Of a stretch of 20,040 bases of DNA, positions 1-7,789 are shown piece after piece. Below the pieces are notes generated by a model that was not told the DNA's origin, ran no database searches, and was given only the letters and a program-made list of their open reading frames with translations. The position numbers were made by a program, and so were the translations under genes. The stretch's first letter is position 1, and each line of letters starts with the position of its first letter. Origin of the DNA: Oscillospiraceae bacterium. Lineage in GTDB: Bacteria; Bacillota; Clostridia; Oscillospirales; Ruminococcaceae. The stretch covers positions 1-20,040 of the forward strand of contig JAHHUD010000023.1 in assembly GCA_020024185.1 (NCBI GenBank), read 5' to 3'.

Positions 1-1004
1 TTTTATTACTTTCAATAAATCTATTTTTGCCAATATTTTATTACAATATATTCTCAAAAACAAATATTGGACATGTTCTTGATAATTCAAATCTTACCAC
101 AGACCAAACAGACCCTTTTACAACTCCAAGCACCACCAATACCAATAATAATCCAAGTAATACTGAAAATGGATATTCACTTTACAATCTTGAAACCAAA
201 GAGCTTGAAGAAATGGATTTAATATCTTTTTTAGTCGGAAGTGCCGCTTGTGAAGTTCCTGTTACATATGAAAAACAAGCTATAAAGGCACAGATGATTG
301 CGTGCCACAGCTATTACCTATACTGCAAAAAAAATGGTGTTCCAAGTGATGATTTAAACTTAAGCTTTGACGAAAGATATATGCAAAAATATGCCAGCAA
401 AGAGCGTCTTATGGAATACTGGGGTATGAGTTTTAACGAAAATTATGAAAAATTCTTAAGCTGTGCAAATGAGGTAAAAAATATAGTTTTAAAATATAAT
501 GGTGATGTTGCATTAACTCCTTACTATGCTGTTTCATGTGGTAAAACTCAAACAAGTGAAAACGAGTGGGGTCAATCATTGGATTATTTAAAATGTGTTG
601 AAAGTCCTGATGATGCTATAAGTGAGGATTATTTGAAGGTAAAGACTTTTTCTGTTCAAGAGATGTATGACCGTTTTATGACAAGCTTTGCCGGAATTTC
701 GCTCAATATAGAAAATCCTCAAGAATGGATTGGTGATGTAGAATATAATGAATCTGGTTATGTTTCAACAGTTAAAGTTGGAGAAGTTAAAGTATCCGGA
801 CGTGATTTTAGAAAATTTTTTGAATTGCCTTCCTCTTGCTTTATGATTTTCTTTGAAGATAATCAATTTTCTGTTGCTACTAAAGGATATGGTCACGGTG
901 TTGGCATGTCTCAGTTTGGAGCAAATCAAATGAGTCAAAAAGGTAAAAATTATGAAGAAATATTAATGCACTATTTTCCTGGAACAGAAATAAGTAATAT
1001 ATAA
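1..1004 (+). CDS. spoIID: Stage II sporulation protein D (SpoIID), 5' end outside window
   Basis: SpoIID is a membrane-anchored lytic transglycosylase that, with SpoIIM and SpoIIP, degrades septal peptidoglycan during forespore engulfment. The frame is open from base 3 with no stop, and the first visible residues (LLLSINLFLPIFYY) look like the end of a signal anchor, so the true start probably lies just upstream; a TTG at base 27 is not a convincing start. About 333 codons are visible, close to the usual 330-345. Family signatures: the segment around CEVPVTYEKQAIKAQ (its Glu, bases 252-254, aligns with the catalytic Glu of the E-M-P motif), then SCGKTQ, WGQSLDYLKCVESP, and the C-terminal GYGHGVGMSQFGA followed by HYFPGT. 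A Ser/Thr/Asn-rich linker follows the anchor. It converges on the araC-type gene, sharing a terminator. The usual downstream partner spoIIQ is absent here. Identification is firm. Confidence 0.93.
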   Translation, partial: LLLSINLFLPIFYYNIFSKTNIGHVLDNSNLTTDQTDPFTTPSTTNTNNNPSNTENGYSLYNLETKELEEMDLISFLVGSAACEVPVTYEKQAIKAQMIACHSYYLYCKKNGVPSDDLNLSFDERYMQKYASKERLMEYWGMSFNENYEKFLSCANEVKNIVLKYNGDVALTPYYAVSCGKTQTSENEWGQSLDYLKCVESPDDAISEDYLKVKTFSVQEMYDRFMTSFAGISLNIENPQEWIGDVEYNESGYVSTVKVGEVKVSGRDFRKFFELPSSCFMIFFEDNQFSVATKGYGHGVGMSQFGANQMSQKGKNYEEILMHYFPGTEISNI

Positions 1005-1008
1005 ATAA

Positions 1009-1043
1009 AAAATAACCCGATTTATATATCGGGTTATTTTTTT
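1009..1043. terminator. Bidirectional rho-independent terminator
   Basis: A perfect 13-bp stem (1009-1021 with 1028-1040, AAAATAACCCGAT pairing with ATCGGGTTATTTT) has a 6-nt loop and is followed by a T run on the + strand. The mirrored A-rich left arm gives a T run on the - strand. It lies between convergent spoIID and the araC-type gene, whose stop codon overlaps the T run. Confidence 0.92.
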
Positions 1044-1848
1044 AATAATAAACTTCAGGGTCAATTTTTAAACTCATTTGATTTGGAAGATACTGACTAT
1101 TTAAAACCTTTGTTTTATAAGACATTGGTGTTTCTCCTGTTATCTTCTTAAATGCTTTGCACAAATAATTATCACCGGAAAATCCTGTCTGCAAAGCAAT
1201 TGCATTAAGTGACAAATTTCCTTCAACCAATAATTGTTTTACTGCATCTATTCTTACATTAGCAAGATATTTGCCTGGTGTTATGCCTGTATACTTATAA
1301 AATTCTCTTACAAGATGACTTTTAGAAATATTTAGATTTTCAGCAAGCTCCTCAACACCATATACTTTTGAATAATTTTGTTTTATAAGAGATATAGCTT
1401 GTGCAACAAGTTTTGAGGCCACAATTGATTTTTTTTCACTGCTATTAAGTGTATTTATTATTTCAAATGCTATATTACATAAATAGCTTTCTGATACCGA
1501 AGTATAGTTTGTAACAATTTGTACTATCTGTTGTGTCAAAAACGGCGCAAACACCCCATTTGTAACAAAAGCCCCTTCTGTTTCTTTACAAAATCTATGT
1601 GCGATAATTCCATTTATATTAAAACCAATTACCCTGCCACCGTCAACTATATCTATTGTAATTTTATCAGTTGAATATATAATTTCTCCTGTATTAACTG
1701 ATATTGTTTTATCTTTCCAATGTGCAACGCAATTTTCAGAATAAACAAGAAAAATATTTATTCCTTCATACTCATAAGTTATTGACTTTTCACCTTTTTC
1801 ATCTATTGGGTATCTGCAATAGCAATAATCCTGTAAATTTAAAGCCAT
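1042..1848 (-). CDS. AraC/XylS-family transcriptional regulator
   Basis: A 268-residue cytoplasmic DNA-binding regulator. The C-terminal 100 residues carry the two helix-turn-helix units of AraC proteins: GVEELAENLNISKSHLVREF (about 164-183), and a second around LSLNAIALQTGFSGDNYLCKAFKK (212-235) with the family hallmark GF(S/x)(D/x)xxYFxxxFKKxxGxTPxxYR, here ending KKITGETPMSYK. The N-terminal half (1-140) resembles an AraC-type beta-rich ligand domain but the ligand cannot be read from sequence; the region holds Cys9, Cys11 and several aromatic residues. The ATG is preceded by AGGGGG at a good spacing, and a sigma-A promoter lies 57-85 bases upstream. It is divergent from a glycosyltransferase gene, a natural regulatory target. 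Family assignment is firm; target and effector are unknown. Confidence 0.9.
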   Translation of the reverse strand: MALNLQDYCYCRYPIDEKGEKSITYEYEGINIFLVYSENCVAHWKDKTISVNTGEIIYSTDKITIDIVDGGRVIGFNINGIIAHRFCKETEGAFVTNGVFAPFLTQQIVQIVTNYTSVSESYLCNIAFEIINTLNSSEKKSIVASKLVAQAISLIKQNYSKVYGVEELAENLNISKSHLVREFYKYTGITPGKYLANVRIDAVKQLLVEGNLSLNAIALQTGFSGDNYLCKAFKKITGETPMSYKTKVLNSQYLPNQMSLKIDPEVYY

Positions 1849-1904
1849 AGTTATCCCCCTACCACATCAATATTTCGCCATTTTTCAATTATTTTCTTAC
1901 TTAT

Positions 1905-1933
1905 ATTATAGTATAGTAACTTTAAAATATCAA
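1905..1933 (-). promoter_or_regulatory. Sigma-A-type promoter of the araC-family gene
   Basis: Read on the - strand: TTGATA (-35, 1928-1933), a 17-base spacer, and TATAAT (-10, 1905-1910), giving a predicted start near 1898 and a leader of about 50 bases. The -35 lies inside one copy of a repeated ATCAATAT element, so a protein binding that repeat would compete with RNA polymerase. Confidence 0.75.
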
Positions 1934-2099
1934 TATTTTATTATTTTTGTTTTTTATTTGAAATTTATCGAAAAATATCAATATATAACTTTAACTATTA
2001 TAATATTGTTTGAAATATCATAATTAAGAAAAAAATAAATATAATCACACTTTTTATTCACCTTTTAAATGTAAAATTTATTATCTAGGAGTTGACTAT

Positions 2100-2900
2100 A
2101 TGAATATACTTGTAACACTTAATAGCGGATACATTAAACCCCTTTGTGTAATGTTAAGGTCTTTGCTTTCATCACATGCACAAACAACTTTTGATATATA
2201 TTTAATCAACAAAACATTAACAGCAGATGATTATAAATATCTATATGAAAAAGTTGATGGAAAAAATTATACTCTTCATGATATAAAAATTGATGATAGT
2301 ATGCTTAATAAAGCACCTGTGACAGACAGATATCCTTTTGAAATGTATTATCGGATTTTTGCTGCAAAATTTTTACCAAAAAATATTGATAAGATATTAT
2401 ATCTTGACCCTGACCTTGTTGTTATAAAATCTTTACACGAATTATATAATATAGATTTACAGGATAATTTTTTAGCAGCAGCAAGTCATGTTGGAAAATC
2501 TTTGCAAAAAATAAATGAAATACGCTTGCAAATGGAAACAAAAGGCCCTTATATAAATTCTGGTGTTATGCTTATGAATATAAAGCTTTTAAGAGAACAG
2601 CAAGATTATGATGATGTTTTTGAATATATACAAAAAAATAAAAATCTTCTTTTTTTACCAGACCAAGATATTATAAGTGCAATTTATTCTGATAAAATAA
2701 TGAGTATAGACCCTTATATTTACAATATGACAGAGAGATTGCTTATCTCTCCAAAAAGCATTGCTAAAAATATTGATTTAGATTGGGTAAATAAAAATAG
2801 TGCTATTATACACTATTGCGGAAGAAATAAGCCTTGGAAAGAAAAATACATTGGATTTATGGATAATTTCTATAAACAATTTTCAGTTGGAATAAATTAG
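2100..2900 (+). CDS. Glycosyltransferase family 8 protein
   Basis: A 266-residue retaining glycosyltransferase of the GT8 (LgtC/GspA/glycogenin-like) family, which transfers a sugar from an activated nucleotide donor. Signatures seen: the DxD metal-binding motif in YLDPDLVV (Asp103, Asp105), the acceptor/donor motif GPYINSGVMLMN (149-160), LPDQDIIS (186-193), and the C-terminal IIHYCGRNKPW (236-246), whose His is the usual metal ligand. No signal peptide or membrane segment is seen, so it acts at the cytoplasmic side. The start is supported by TAGGAG 9 bases upstream. It is divergent from the AraC-type regulator and followed 65 bases later by a ferredoxin gene. Donor sugar and acceptor (wall polymer, glycan or protein) cannot be inferred. 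No convincing forward promoter was found in the 251-base AT-rich region upstream. Confidence 0.88.
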   Translation: MNILVTLNSGYIKPLCVMLRSLLSSHAQTTFDIYLINKTLTADDYKYLYEKVDGKNYTLHDIKIDDSMLNKAPVTDRYPFEMYYRIFAAKFLPKNIDKILYLDPDLVVIKSLHELYNIDLQDNFLAAASHVGKSLQKINEIRLQMETKGPYINSGVMLMNIKLLREQQDYDDVFEYIQKNKNLLFLPDQDIISAIYSDKIMSIDPYIYNMTERLLISPKSIAKNIDLDWVNKNSAIIHYCGRNKPWKEKYIGFMDNFYKQFSVGIN

Positions 2901-2965
2901 TAGCATATTTTTCAAAATATTTAACATAATAACATTATCTTTTAAGTATTTATTATGGAGGATTT

Positions 2966-3151
2966 ATGAAATTTTTTGTAACTGATGATTGTATAGGTTG
3001 TGGTTTATGCAACTCTATATGTCCTGAAGTTTTTGAAATGACTGATGATGGAATGGCAAAAGCTCTTGATGTTTCTGTAACTGGGCAAGTAGAAGCTTTA
3101 TCTCTGCAAGCACAAGAACAATGTCCAGTAAATGCAATTGAAGCTCTATAA
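2966..3151 (+). CDS. Small single-cluster [4Fe-4S] ferredoxin
   Basis: A 61-residue electron carrier. It has the half-motif CIGCGLCNSICPEVF (Cys9, 12, 15, 19) and a later QCPVNAI (Cys53). In single-cluster ferredoxins of the Thermotoga type the three Cys of CxxCxxC plus the distant Cys before Pro bind one [4Fe-4S] cluster, so Cys9, 12, 15 and 53 are the likely ligands. Cys19, which in such proteins often forms a disulfide, has no partner here. The acidic, low-charge-density composition is typical. GGAGG lies 5 bases before the ATG. A terminator follows directly. Partner enzymes are unknown; nothing adjacent is an obvious redox partner. Confidence 0.92.
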   Translation: MKFFVTDDCIGCGLCNSICPEVFEMTDDGMAKALDVSVTGQVEALSLQAQEQCPVNAIEAL

Positions 3152-3152
3152 T

Positions 3153-3190
3153 AAAAATACCTGTCAAATATATATTTGGCAGGTATTTTT
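3153..3190. terminator. Bidirectional rho-independent terminator
   Basis: A 17-bp stem with one G-U pair (3153-3169 with 3174-3190; core ATACCTGTCAAAT / ATTTGGCAGGTAT), a 4-base loop and a T run on each strand. It separates the ferredoxin gene (+) from the end of feoB (-). Confidence 0.9.
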
Positions 3191-3193
3191 TAT

Positions 3194-5335
3194 CTAAATA
3201 AATATTTTACTTATAAAATTAACTATTACACAGCATACAATACCGGTTATCGTTGGTATTATAGCTGCAAGAAATGTCCATTTATTGCTATTAGTTTCCT
3301 TTTTAATGGTTAAAATTGTTGTAGAGCATGGCCAGTGCATAATTGAAAATAACATTGTACAAATTGCTGTTGTATGTGTCCACCCATTTTGTAATAATAA
3401 AGCTTTTAATTCTGCAGCACTTTGCATATCAACCAAATTTCCTTGTGCAGTATATGCCATTATCATAATAGGTATAACAATTTCATTTGCCGGAAAACCA
3501 AGTATAAAAGCCATAAGTATAATTCCGTCAAGCCCCATAATATTACCAAGTGGTTCAAGAAATGAAGCACAAACATTCAATATACTCTGTCCGTCAATAT
3601 TAATATTTGCCATAATCCATATTATTGCACCTGCTGGTGCAGCTACAACAACTGCTCTTGCTAAAACAAAAAGTGTTCTGTCAAAAATAGAACGTGTTAT
3701 AACCTTTGCCACTTGAGGTCGTCTATAGGGAGGCATTTCCAAGATGAAAGTGGAAGGTCTGCCTTTTAATAAAGTTTTTGACAATAATTTTGTTATCATA
3801 AATGTAGTAAATACACCAAGCACTATAACCGCTGTCAATAAACATGCAGAACTTAAGCTGGACCATATACCTGTAACAGAACCAAGAAAAAACATTGTTA
3901 TGATAGAAATCAAAGTTGGAAATCTACCATTACATGGCACAAAATTATTAGTCAGAATTGCCAGAAGTCTTTCTCTTTCTGTATCTATAATTCTGCACCC
4001 AATAACACCTGCTGCGTTACAGCCAAACCCCATACACATAGTAAGGGATTGTTTTCCACATGCTGTACATTTTTTGAATGGTTTATCAAGGTTATATGCA
4101 ATTCGTGGTAAATAACCCACATCTTCAAGCAATGTAAATAGAGGAAAAAACATAGCCATTGGCGGAAGCATAACTGAAACTACCCACGCAACAACACGAT
4201 ATACTCCTAAAACTAAAATTCCATGAAGCCACTTTGGGCTATCATGTGCAATAAAAAATTCAGTCAGCTTATCTTCTATTCCAAATAAAAATTCAGATAG
4301 AATTTGCGACGGATAGTTTGCACCAACTATTGTAAGCCAAAATATAAATGCTAAAAAAATTATCATTATTGGAAAAGCTGTATATTTTCCGGTAAACAAT
4401 CTATCTGCTTTTCTATCATATTGTGATTTGCTTTTTGTATCATAAAAAACAACACCTTTGCAAATTTCTTCTGCTTTTTGAACAATTGAAGTAACAATAA
4501 TATTCTTTATATCAACTTCTGATATTCCTGCTTGGTATATTTCTTCTTTAACTTTTTCTATTGTTGCAATTAACTCTTTATTATCATATAAATTTATTCC
4601 TAAAAATTTTTCAAGTTCTTTTGCAAGAGAATTATCCATATCCAACATTTTAATGCAAAGCCATCTTGAGTTTATTTTATTTTGTGATATTTTTTCTACA
4701 TAAGGCATAAGAGTTTCTATTGCTTTTTCTATAATTTGTGGATATGTAATTTTAATTTTTTCTTTTTGCAATTTCATCATAGATTTGTCTACGGTATTTA
4801 TCAGTTTAGCTATACTTTTCTTTTCTCTTGCAACTGTACTTATAACCGGCACTCCCAATCTTTCTGAAAGCTTTTTTAAATCTATTTTTATGTTTTTTCT
4901 GTTTGCCTCATCCATTAAGTTGGCACATACAATAACATTATCCGATATTTCCATTATCTGCAATACAAGGTTTAAATTTCTTTCCAGACAAGTTGAGTCA
5001 CAAACTACAATAACAGCATCAGAGCCACCAAAGCATATAAAATTTCTTGCAACTTCTTCTTCAGCTGAGTTTGCTATCAATGAATATGTACCTGGAATAT
5101 CTACCAATATATAATTGTTTTTATCCGTATTACAGTATCCCCATGCTCCCGTAACAGTCTTTCCAGGCCAGTTTCCTGTATGTTGTTTCATACCTGTAAG
5201 TCCATTAAACACTGTGCTTTTACCAACATTAGGATTTCCTGCCAATGCAATGATTTTATCTTTTTGATTTTGTTTATTTATTATAAATTCACTGTCTATA
5301 GCATTTGTCCCCACAGAGTTCTTTGTAAGCCCCAC
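3194..5335 (-). CDS. feoB: Ferrous iron transport protein B (clostridial-type FeoB)
   Basis: FeoB imports Fe(II) through a polytopic membrane domain gated by an N-terminal G domain. The 713-residue product shows G1 GNPNVGKST (33-41), G2 region GNWPGKT (54-60), G3 DIPG (79-82), G4 NLMDE (139-143) and G5 STVARE (166-171). A helical linker follows, and hydrophobic membrane segments begin near 320. Gate-like motifs are EDVGYLPRIAY (404-414), GFGCN (436-440), NFVPCNGRFPTL (464-475) and HWPCSTT (667-673). The sequence around 467-473 (PCNGRFP) differs from the SCSARLP of enterobacterial FeoB and matches the form I associate with clostridia. The GTG start overlaps the feoA stop as TAGTG; in-frame TGA lies two codons upstream, so no earlier start is possible. 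A long N-terminal extension (about 30 residues) precedes G1. Transcribed with feoA; no feoC is seen. Confidence 0.95.
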   Translation of the reverse strand: MGLTKNSVGTNAIDSEFIINKQNQKDKIIALAGNPNVGKSTVFNGLTGMKQHTGNWPGKTVTGAWGYCNTDKNNYILVDIPGTYSLIANSAEEEVARNFICFGGSDAVIVVCDSTCLERNLNLVLQIMEISDNVIVCANLMDEANRKNIKIDLKKLSERLGVPVISTVAREKKSIAKLINTVDKSMMKLQKEKIKITYPQIIEKAIETLMPYVEKISQNKINSRWLCIKMLDMDNSLAKELEKFLGINLYDNKELIATIEKVKEEIYQAGISEVDIKNIIVTSIVQKAEEICKGVVFYDTKSKSQYDRKADRLFTGKYTAFPIMIIFLAFIFWLTIVGANYPSQILSEFLFGIEDKLTEFFIAHDSPKWLHGILVLGVYRVVAWVVSVMLPPMAMFFPLFTLLEDVGYLPRIAYNLDKPFKKCTACGKQSLTMCMGFGCNAAGVIGCRIIDTERERLLAILTNNFVPCNGRFPTLISIITMFFLGSVTGIWSSLSSACLLTAVIVLGVFTTFMITKLLSKTLLKGRPSTFILEMPPYRRPQVAKVITRSIFDRTLFVLARAVVVAAPAGAIIWIMANINIDGQSILNVCASFLEPLGNIMGLDGIILMAFILGFPANEIVIPIMIMAYTAQGNLVDMQSAAELKALLLQNGWTHTTAICTMLFSIMHWPCSTTILTIKKETNSNKWTFLAAIIPTITGIVCCVIVNFISKIFI

Positions 5336-5580
5336 TATTCATCACTTGCCTTTCTTACAATAATATTCTCGCTGTCTTCACTTCTCAAAGCAATAACTGC
5401 ACCTCTCACAAGATATGCAGAAGGGTCTTTTAAAGGACTTCTTCCAACACATTCTATAACAGTGCCTTTAATAATGCCTATATCGTATAATCTTCTGCTT
5501 ATTTTTTCTGATGAGTTTATTTTACAAACTATTACTTTTTCACCAACATTAATCTCACTAAGCTTTCTTATATCTTGCAT
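5335..5580 (-). CDS. feoA: Ferrous iron transport protein A
   Basis: An 81-residue SH3-like cytoplasmic protein thought to interact with FeoB and support Fe(II) uptake. Family features: EKVIVCKINSSEKISRRLYDIGI (14-36), matching the RRLxDLGfxxG motif, and SAYLVRGAVIALR (54-66), matching the usual strand before the final I-x-V strand (NIIV). Start supported by AAGGGG 7 bases before the ATG. The stop overlaps the feoB GTG by one base, implying translational coupling. A strongly palindromic site lies 28-42 bases upstream of the start, consistent with metal-dependent control. Confidence 0.92.
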   Translation of the reverse strand: MQDIRKLSEINVGEKVIVCKINSSEKISRRLYDIGIIKGTVIECVGRSPLKDPSAYLVRGAVIALRSEDSENIIVRKASDE

Positions 5581-5604
5581 ACCAAACCCCTTAACACATA
5601 TTTT

Positions 5605-5625
5605 GACTATGATATTATCATATTC
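5605..5625. promoter_or_regulatory. Palindromic candidate metal-repressor operator upstream of feoA
   Basis: TATGATA-T-TATCATA (5608-5622) is a perfect 7-1-7 inverted repeat, and two further pairs outside a single mismatch extend it (5605/5625 and 5606/5624). On the - strand it includes GATAAT, the Fur hexamer. The half-site spacing does not line up fully with the Bacillus Fur consensus, so a Fur- or DtxR-family site is inferred from its position before feoAB rather than proven. No standard -35/-10 pair could be fixed around it, though a TATGAT lies within the right arm. Confidence 0.6.
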
Positions 5626-5652
5626 ACTTTAATATAATATGGTTACAAAACA

Positions 5653-5690
5653 AAAACTGCCTTGTGTTATACAAAGCAGTTTTTTATTTT
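5653..5690 (-). terminator. Rho-independent terminator of the M15 peptidase gene
   Basis: A 13-bp stem with one mismatch (5653-5665 with 5671-5683; AAAACTGC pairing with GCAGTTTT at its base) and a 5-base loop. Read on the - strand it ends in GCAGTTTTTGTTTTG, directly downstream of the peptidase stop and before feoA. Confidence 0.8.
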
Positions 5691-6369
5691 ATGGGTCTAT
5701 TGTTGTTGATGAAGAACCATTTCCCTTTACTCTACTTGCAAGTTTTTCCCAAGTTGAACAACCTACCACTCCATCAACTTTAAGTCCGTAATCTCCTTGA
5801 AAGTTTCTAACTGCTATGTTAGTTGCAGGTCCAAAACGTCCATCAAGCCCTGCTGTTGCATAACCAAGTGTATTGAGCGCATCTTGAAGTATGAGAACAT
5901 AACATCCACGAGAATCAAGTCTTAATGCTGAATATCCTGTTGAACACGCAGGTCTCCCATATCTTCTATCAAAATGCACCCATGTTGGTGTCATACTTAA
6001 TGGCTCTACATATCCCCAAACTCCAAGCCTTTTTGCCGTATTCCATATTTCTCTTCTTTGACTGCCAGATAATACTTGCCCCACATCAAAAGATACGCCT
6101 GCATAATGCTGGCTCATAAGTCCATGTCCGCCTTCCCATATTCTTTTAAAAGCATATCTGAATGGTATAGGTTTACCATAAGCACTCCTTGTTTTATTCC
6201 ACGCCTCCATTGCCTGTCTTGTTGTCCATAAAACACTGCTTCTTGATGAGCCTCTAAATTCTCTTACTCTCATTGTTCCATTTATATTGTATGGCATATA
6301 CTCATCTTCATTTCTATAAAATGTTTGAAGTATATCTCTTGCAGCGTCATATACAAAAACTTTTGCCAT
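5689..6369 (-). CDS. M15-type peptidase with C-terminal peptidoglycan-binding domain
   Basis: A 226-residue protein predicted to cleave or bind peptidoglycan stem peptides. Residues about 25-140 carry the metal-site pattern of M15 D-Ala-D-Ala carboxypeptidase-like enzymes: GLMSQHYAGVSFDVG (SxHxxGxxxD; His88 and Asp95) and TWVHFD (His132). The -3 position to His132 is Thr, not the Glu seen in VanX and phage Ply500 types; this resembles the M15_3 (YcbK-like) branch with its FVHVD motif. Residues about 150-211 form a PG_binding_1 domain (LQDALNTLGY, GLDGRFGPAT, VRNFQGDYGLKVDG). There is no signal peptide, so it is either released by lysis or acts inside the mother cell; a cortex or spore-related role, or an old phage lysin, are both possible. 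AAAGGAG lies 7 bases before the ATG. It is a single-gene unit. Domain assignment is good; activity is inferred. Confidence 0.82.
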   Translation of the reverse strand: MAKVFVYDAARDILQTFYRNEDEYMPYNINGTMRVREFRGSSRSSVLWTTRQAMEAWNKTRSAYGKPIPFRYAFKRIWEGGHGLMSQHYAGVSFDVGQVLSGSQRREIWNTAKRLGVWGYVEPLSMTPTWVHFDRRYGRPACSTGYSALRLDSRGCYVLILQDALNTLGYATAGLDGRFGPATNIAVRNFQGDYGLKVDGVVGCSTWEKLASRVKGNGSSSTTIDP

Positions 6370-6393
6370 AATAAACTCCTTTCTTTTATTTTA

Positions 6394-6421
6394 ATTGTAT
6401 GAAAATTTACTTAAATTTGTT
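6394..6421 (-). promoter_or_regulatory. Possible mother-cell (sigma-K/E-like) sporulation promoter
   Basis: On the - strand AACA (6418-6421), 16 bases, then CATACAAT (6394-6401), which resembles the sigma-K pattern (AC, 16-17 bases, CATAnnnT) and the sigma-E -10. Predicted start near 6387 would leave a leader of about 18 bases that still contains the ribosome binding site. No equally good sigma-A promoter was found for the peptidase gene. AT-rich DNA makes chance matches likely. Confidence 0.3.
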
Positions 6422-6519
6422 ACTTCTTTACATACAGTTGTTAAATAAATAACAGTTTTGTAATTTTGTTGTGAAAAAACATTATAACTACAAATTTGTT
6501 GCAATTATCATTTTTTATG

Positions 6520-6548
6520 TTGAAATGATTGAAATAATTATATATAAT
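6520..6548 (+). promoter_or_regulatory. Sigma-A promoter of the pgk-tpiA-gpmI operon
   Basis: TTGAAA (6520-6525), a 17-base spacer and TATAAT (6543-6548). Start predicted near 6555, giving a leader of about 33 bases before pgk. Confidence 0.8.
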
Positions 6549-6587
6549 AACGAATAGTGAAATATACATATGAAAAGGAGATTTATT

Positions 6588-7778
6588 ATGTCCGGTTTAG
6601 GTAAAAAAACAGTAGAAGATATTGAAGTTAAAGGCAAAAGATGCATTGTTCGCTGTGATTTTAATGTTCCTGTAAAAGACGGTGTTATTACAGACGATAA
6701 AAGAATCAGAGAAGCTTTAAAAACTGTTAAATATTTGAAAGATAACGGAGCAAAAATCATTCTTTGCAGCCACATGGGCAGACCAAAGGGTGAATTTAAT
6801 ATGAAATATTCTCTTGCACCTGTTGCAGAAAGAATTTCTGAACTTATGGGTTGTGAAGTTGTTATGGCAAAAGATGTTATTGGTGAAGATGCAAAAGCAA
6901 AAGCTGCTGCTCTCAAAGATGGCGATATTCTCTTGCTTGAAAATCTTCGTTTCCACAAAGAAGAAGAAAAAAATGTACCAGAATTTGCAAAAGAACTTGC
7001 TAGTTTTGCAGATATTTATGTAAATGATGCATTCGGTACAGCTCACCGTGCACACGCTTCAACTGCAGGTATTGCAGATTACCTTCCAGCAGTTTGTGGC
7101 TACCTTATCCAAAAAGAAATTGACATCATGGGCAAAGCTCTCAATGACCCTGCAAGACCATTTGTTGCAATTCTTGGTGGCGCAAAAGTTAGTGATAAAA
7201 TCGGTGTTATAGAAAACCTTATTGATAAAGTTGACAGCCTTGTTATCGGCGGTGGTATGGCATATACATTCCTTAAAGCTAAAGGTTACAATATCGGTAC
7301 TTCCCTCTTGGAAGAAGACAAAATTGACCTTGCAAAATCCCTTATGGAAAAAGCAGCAGCTAAAAATGTTAACTTGCTTCTCCCTGTTGATACAGCTATC
7401 CACGATAAATTTGAAAACACAGATAACTTCTCTGTAGTTGATGCAGATAAAATGCCAGACGGCTTTATGGGTCTTGACATTGGTCCAAAATCTGTTGAAT
7501 TGTTCAGCGAAACAATTAAAAATGCAGAAACCGTTGTTTGGAACGGACCTATGGGTGTATTTGAATTCGAAGCATTTGCAACTGGCACAAAAGCTATTGC
7601 AAAAGCTGTTGCAGAAAGTGGTGCAATTTCCATCATCGGTGGTGGTGATAGTGCAGCTGCAGTTGAACAGCTTGGTTTTGCTGACAAAATGACACACATT
7701 TCCACAGGTGGCGGTGCTTCCCTTGAATTCCTTGAAGGTCTTGAACTTCCTGGTATCGCAGCACTCAATGACAAATAA
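6588..7778 (+). CDS. pgk: Phosphoglycerate kinase
   Basis: Converts 1,3-bisphosphoglycerate and ADP to 3-phosphoglycerate and ATP, the first ATP-forming step of glycolysis. The 396-residue length is normal. Motifs: RCDFNVPVKDG (22-32), the substrate-binding SHMGRPKG (61-68), the hinge segments, NGPMGVFEFEAFATGT, and the nucleotide-binding GGGDSAAAV with the closing STGGGASLEFLEG. The reading frame is open to an ATG at 6570, but the start is placed at 6588 (MSGLGKK) because AAAAGGAG lies 8 bases before it and the upstream codons are the ribosome binding site itself. First gene of an operon with tpiA and gpmI. The coding region is visibly less AT-rich than its flanks, as expected for a highly expressed gene. 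Confidence 0.98.
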   Translation: MSGLGKKTVEDIEVKGKRCIVRCDFNVPVKDGVITDDKRIREALKTVKYLKDNGAKIILCSHMGRPKGEFNMKYSLAPVAERISELMGCEVVMAKDVIGEDAKAKAAALKDGDILLLENLRFHKEEEKNVPEFAKELASFADIYVNDAFGTAHRAHASTAGIADYLPAVCGYLIQKEIDIMGKALNDPARPFVAILGGAKVSDKIGVIENLIDKVDSLVIGGGMAYTFLKAKGYNIGTSLLEEDKIDLAKSLMEKAAAKNVNLLLPVDTAIHDKFENTDNFSVVDADKMPDGFMGLDIGPKSVELFSETIKNAETVVWNGPMGVFEFEAFATGTKAIAKAVAESGAISIIGGGDSAAAVEQLGFADKMTHISTGGGASLEFLEGLELPGIAALNDK

Positions 7779-7789
7779 TAAAACCAAAT

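Noticed and set aside
2008..2045. A forward promoter for the glycosyltransferase using TATAAT at 2040-2045 or 1999-2004.
   Set aside because: The hexamers 17 bases upstream match TTGACA in at most three positions; AT-rich DNA yields TATAAT by chance.
3285..4115. Reading frames on the + strand opposite feoB.
   Set aside because: FeoB is unambiguous on the - strand; the products are low-complexity shadows without start signals.
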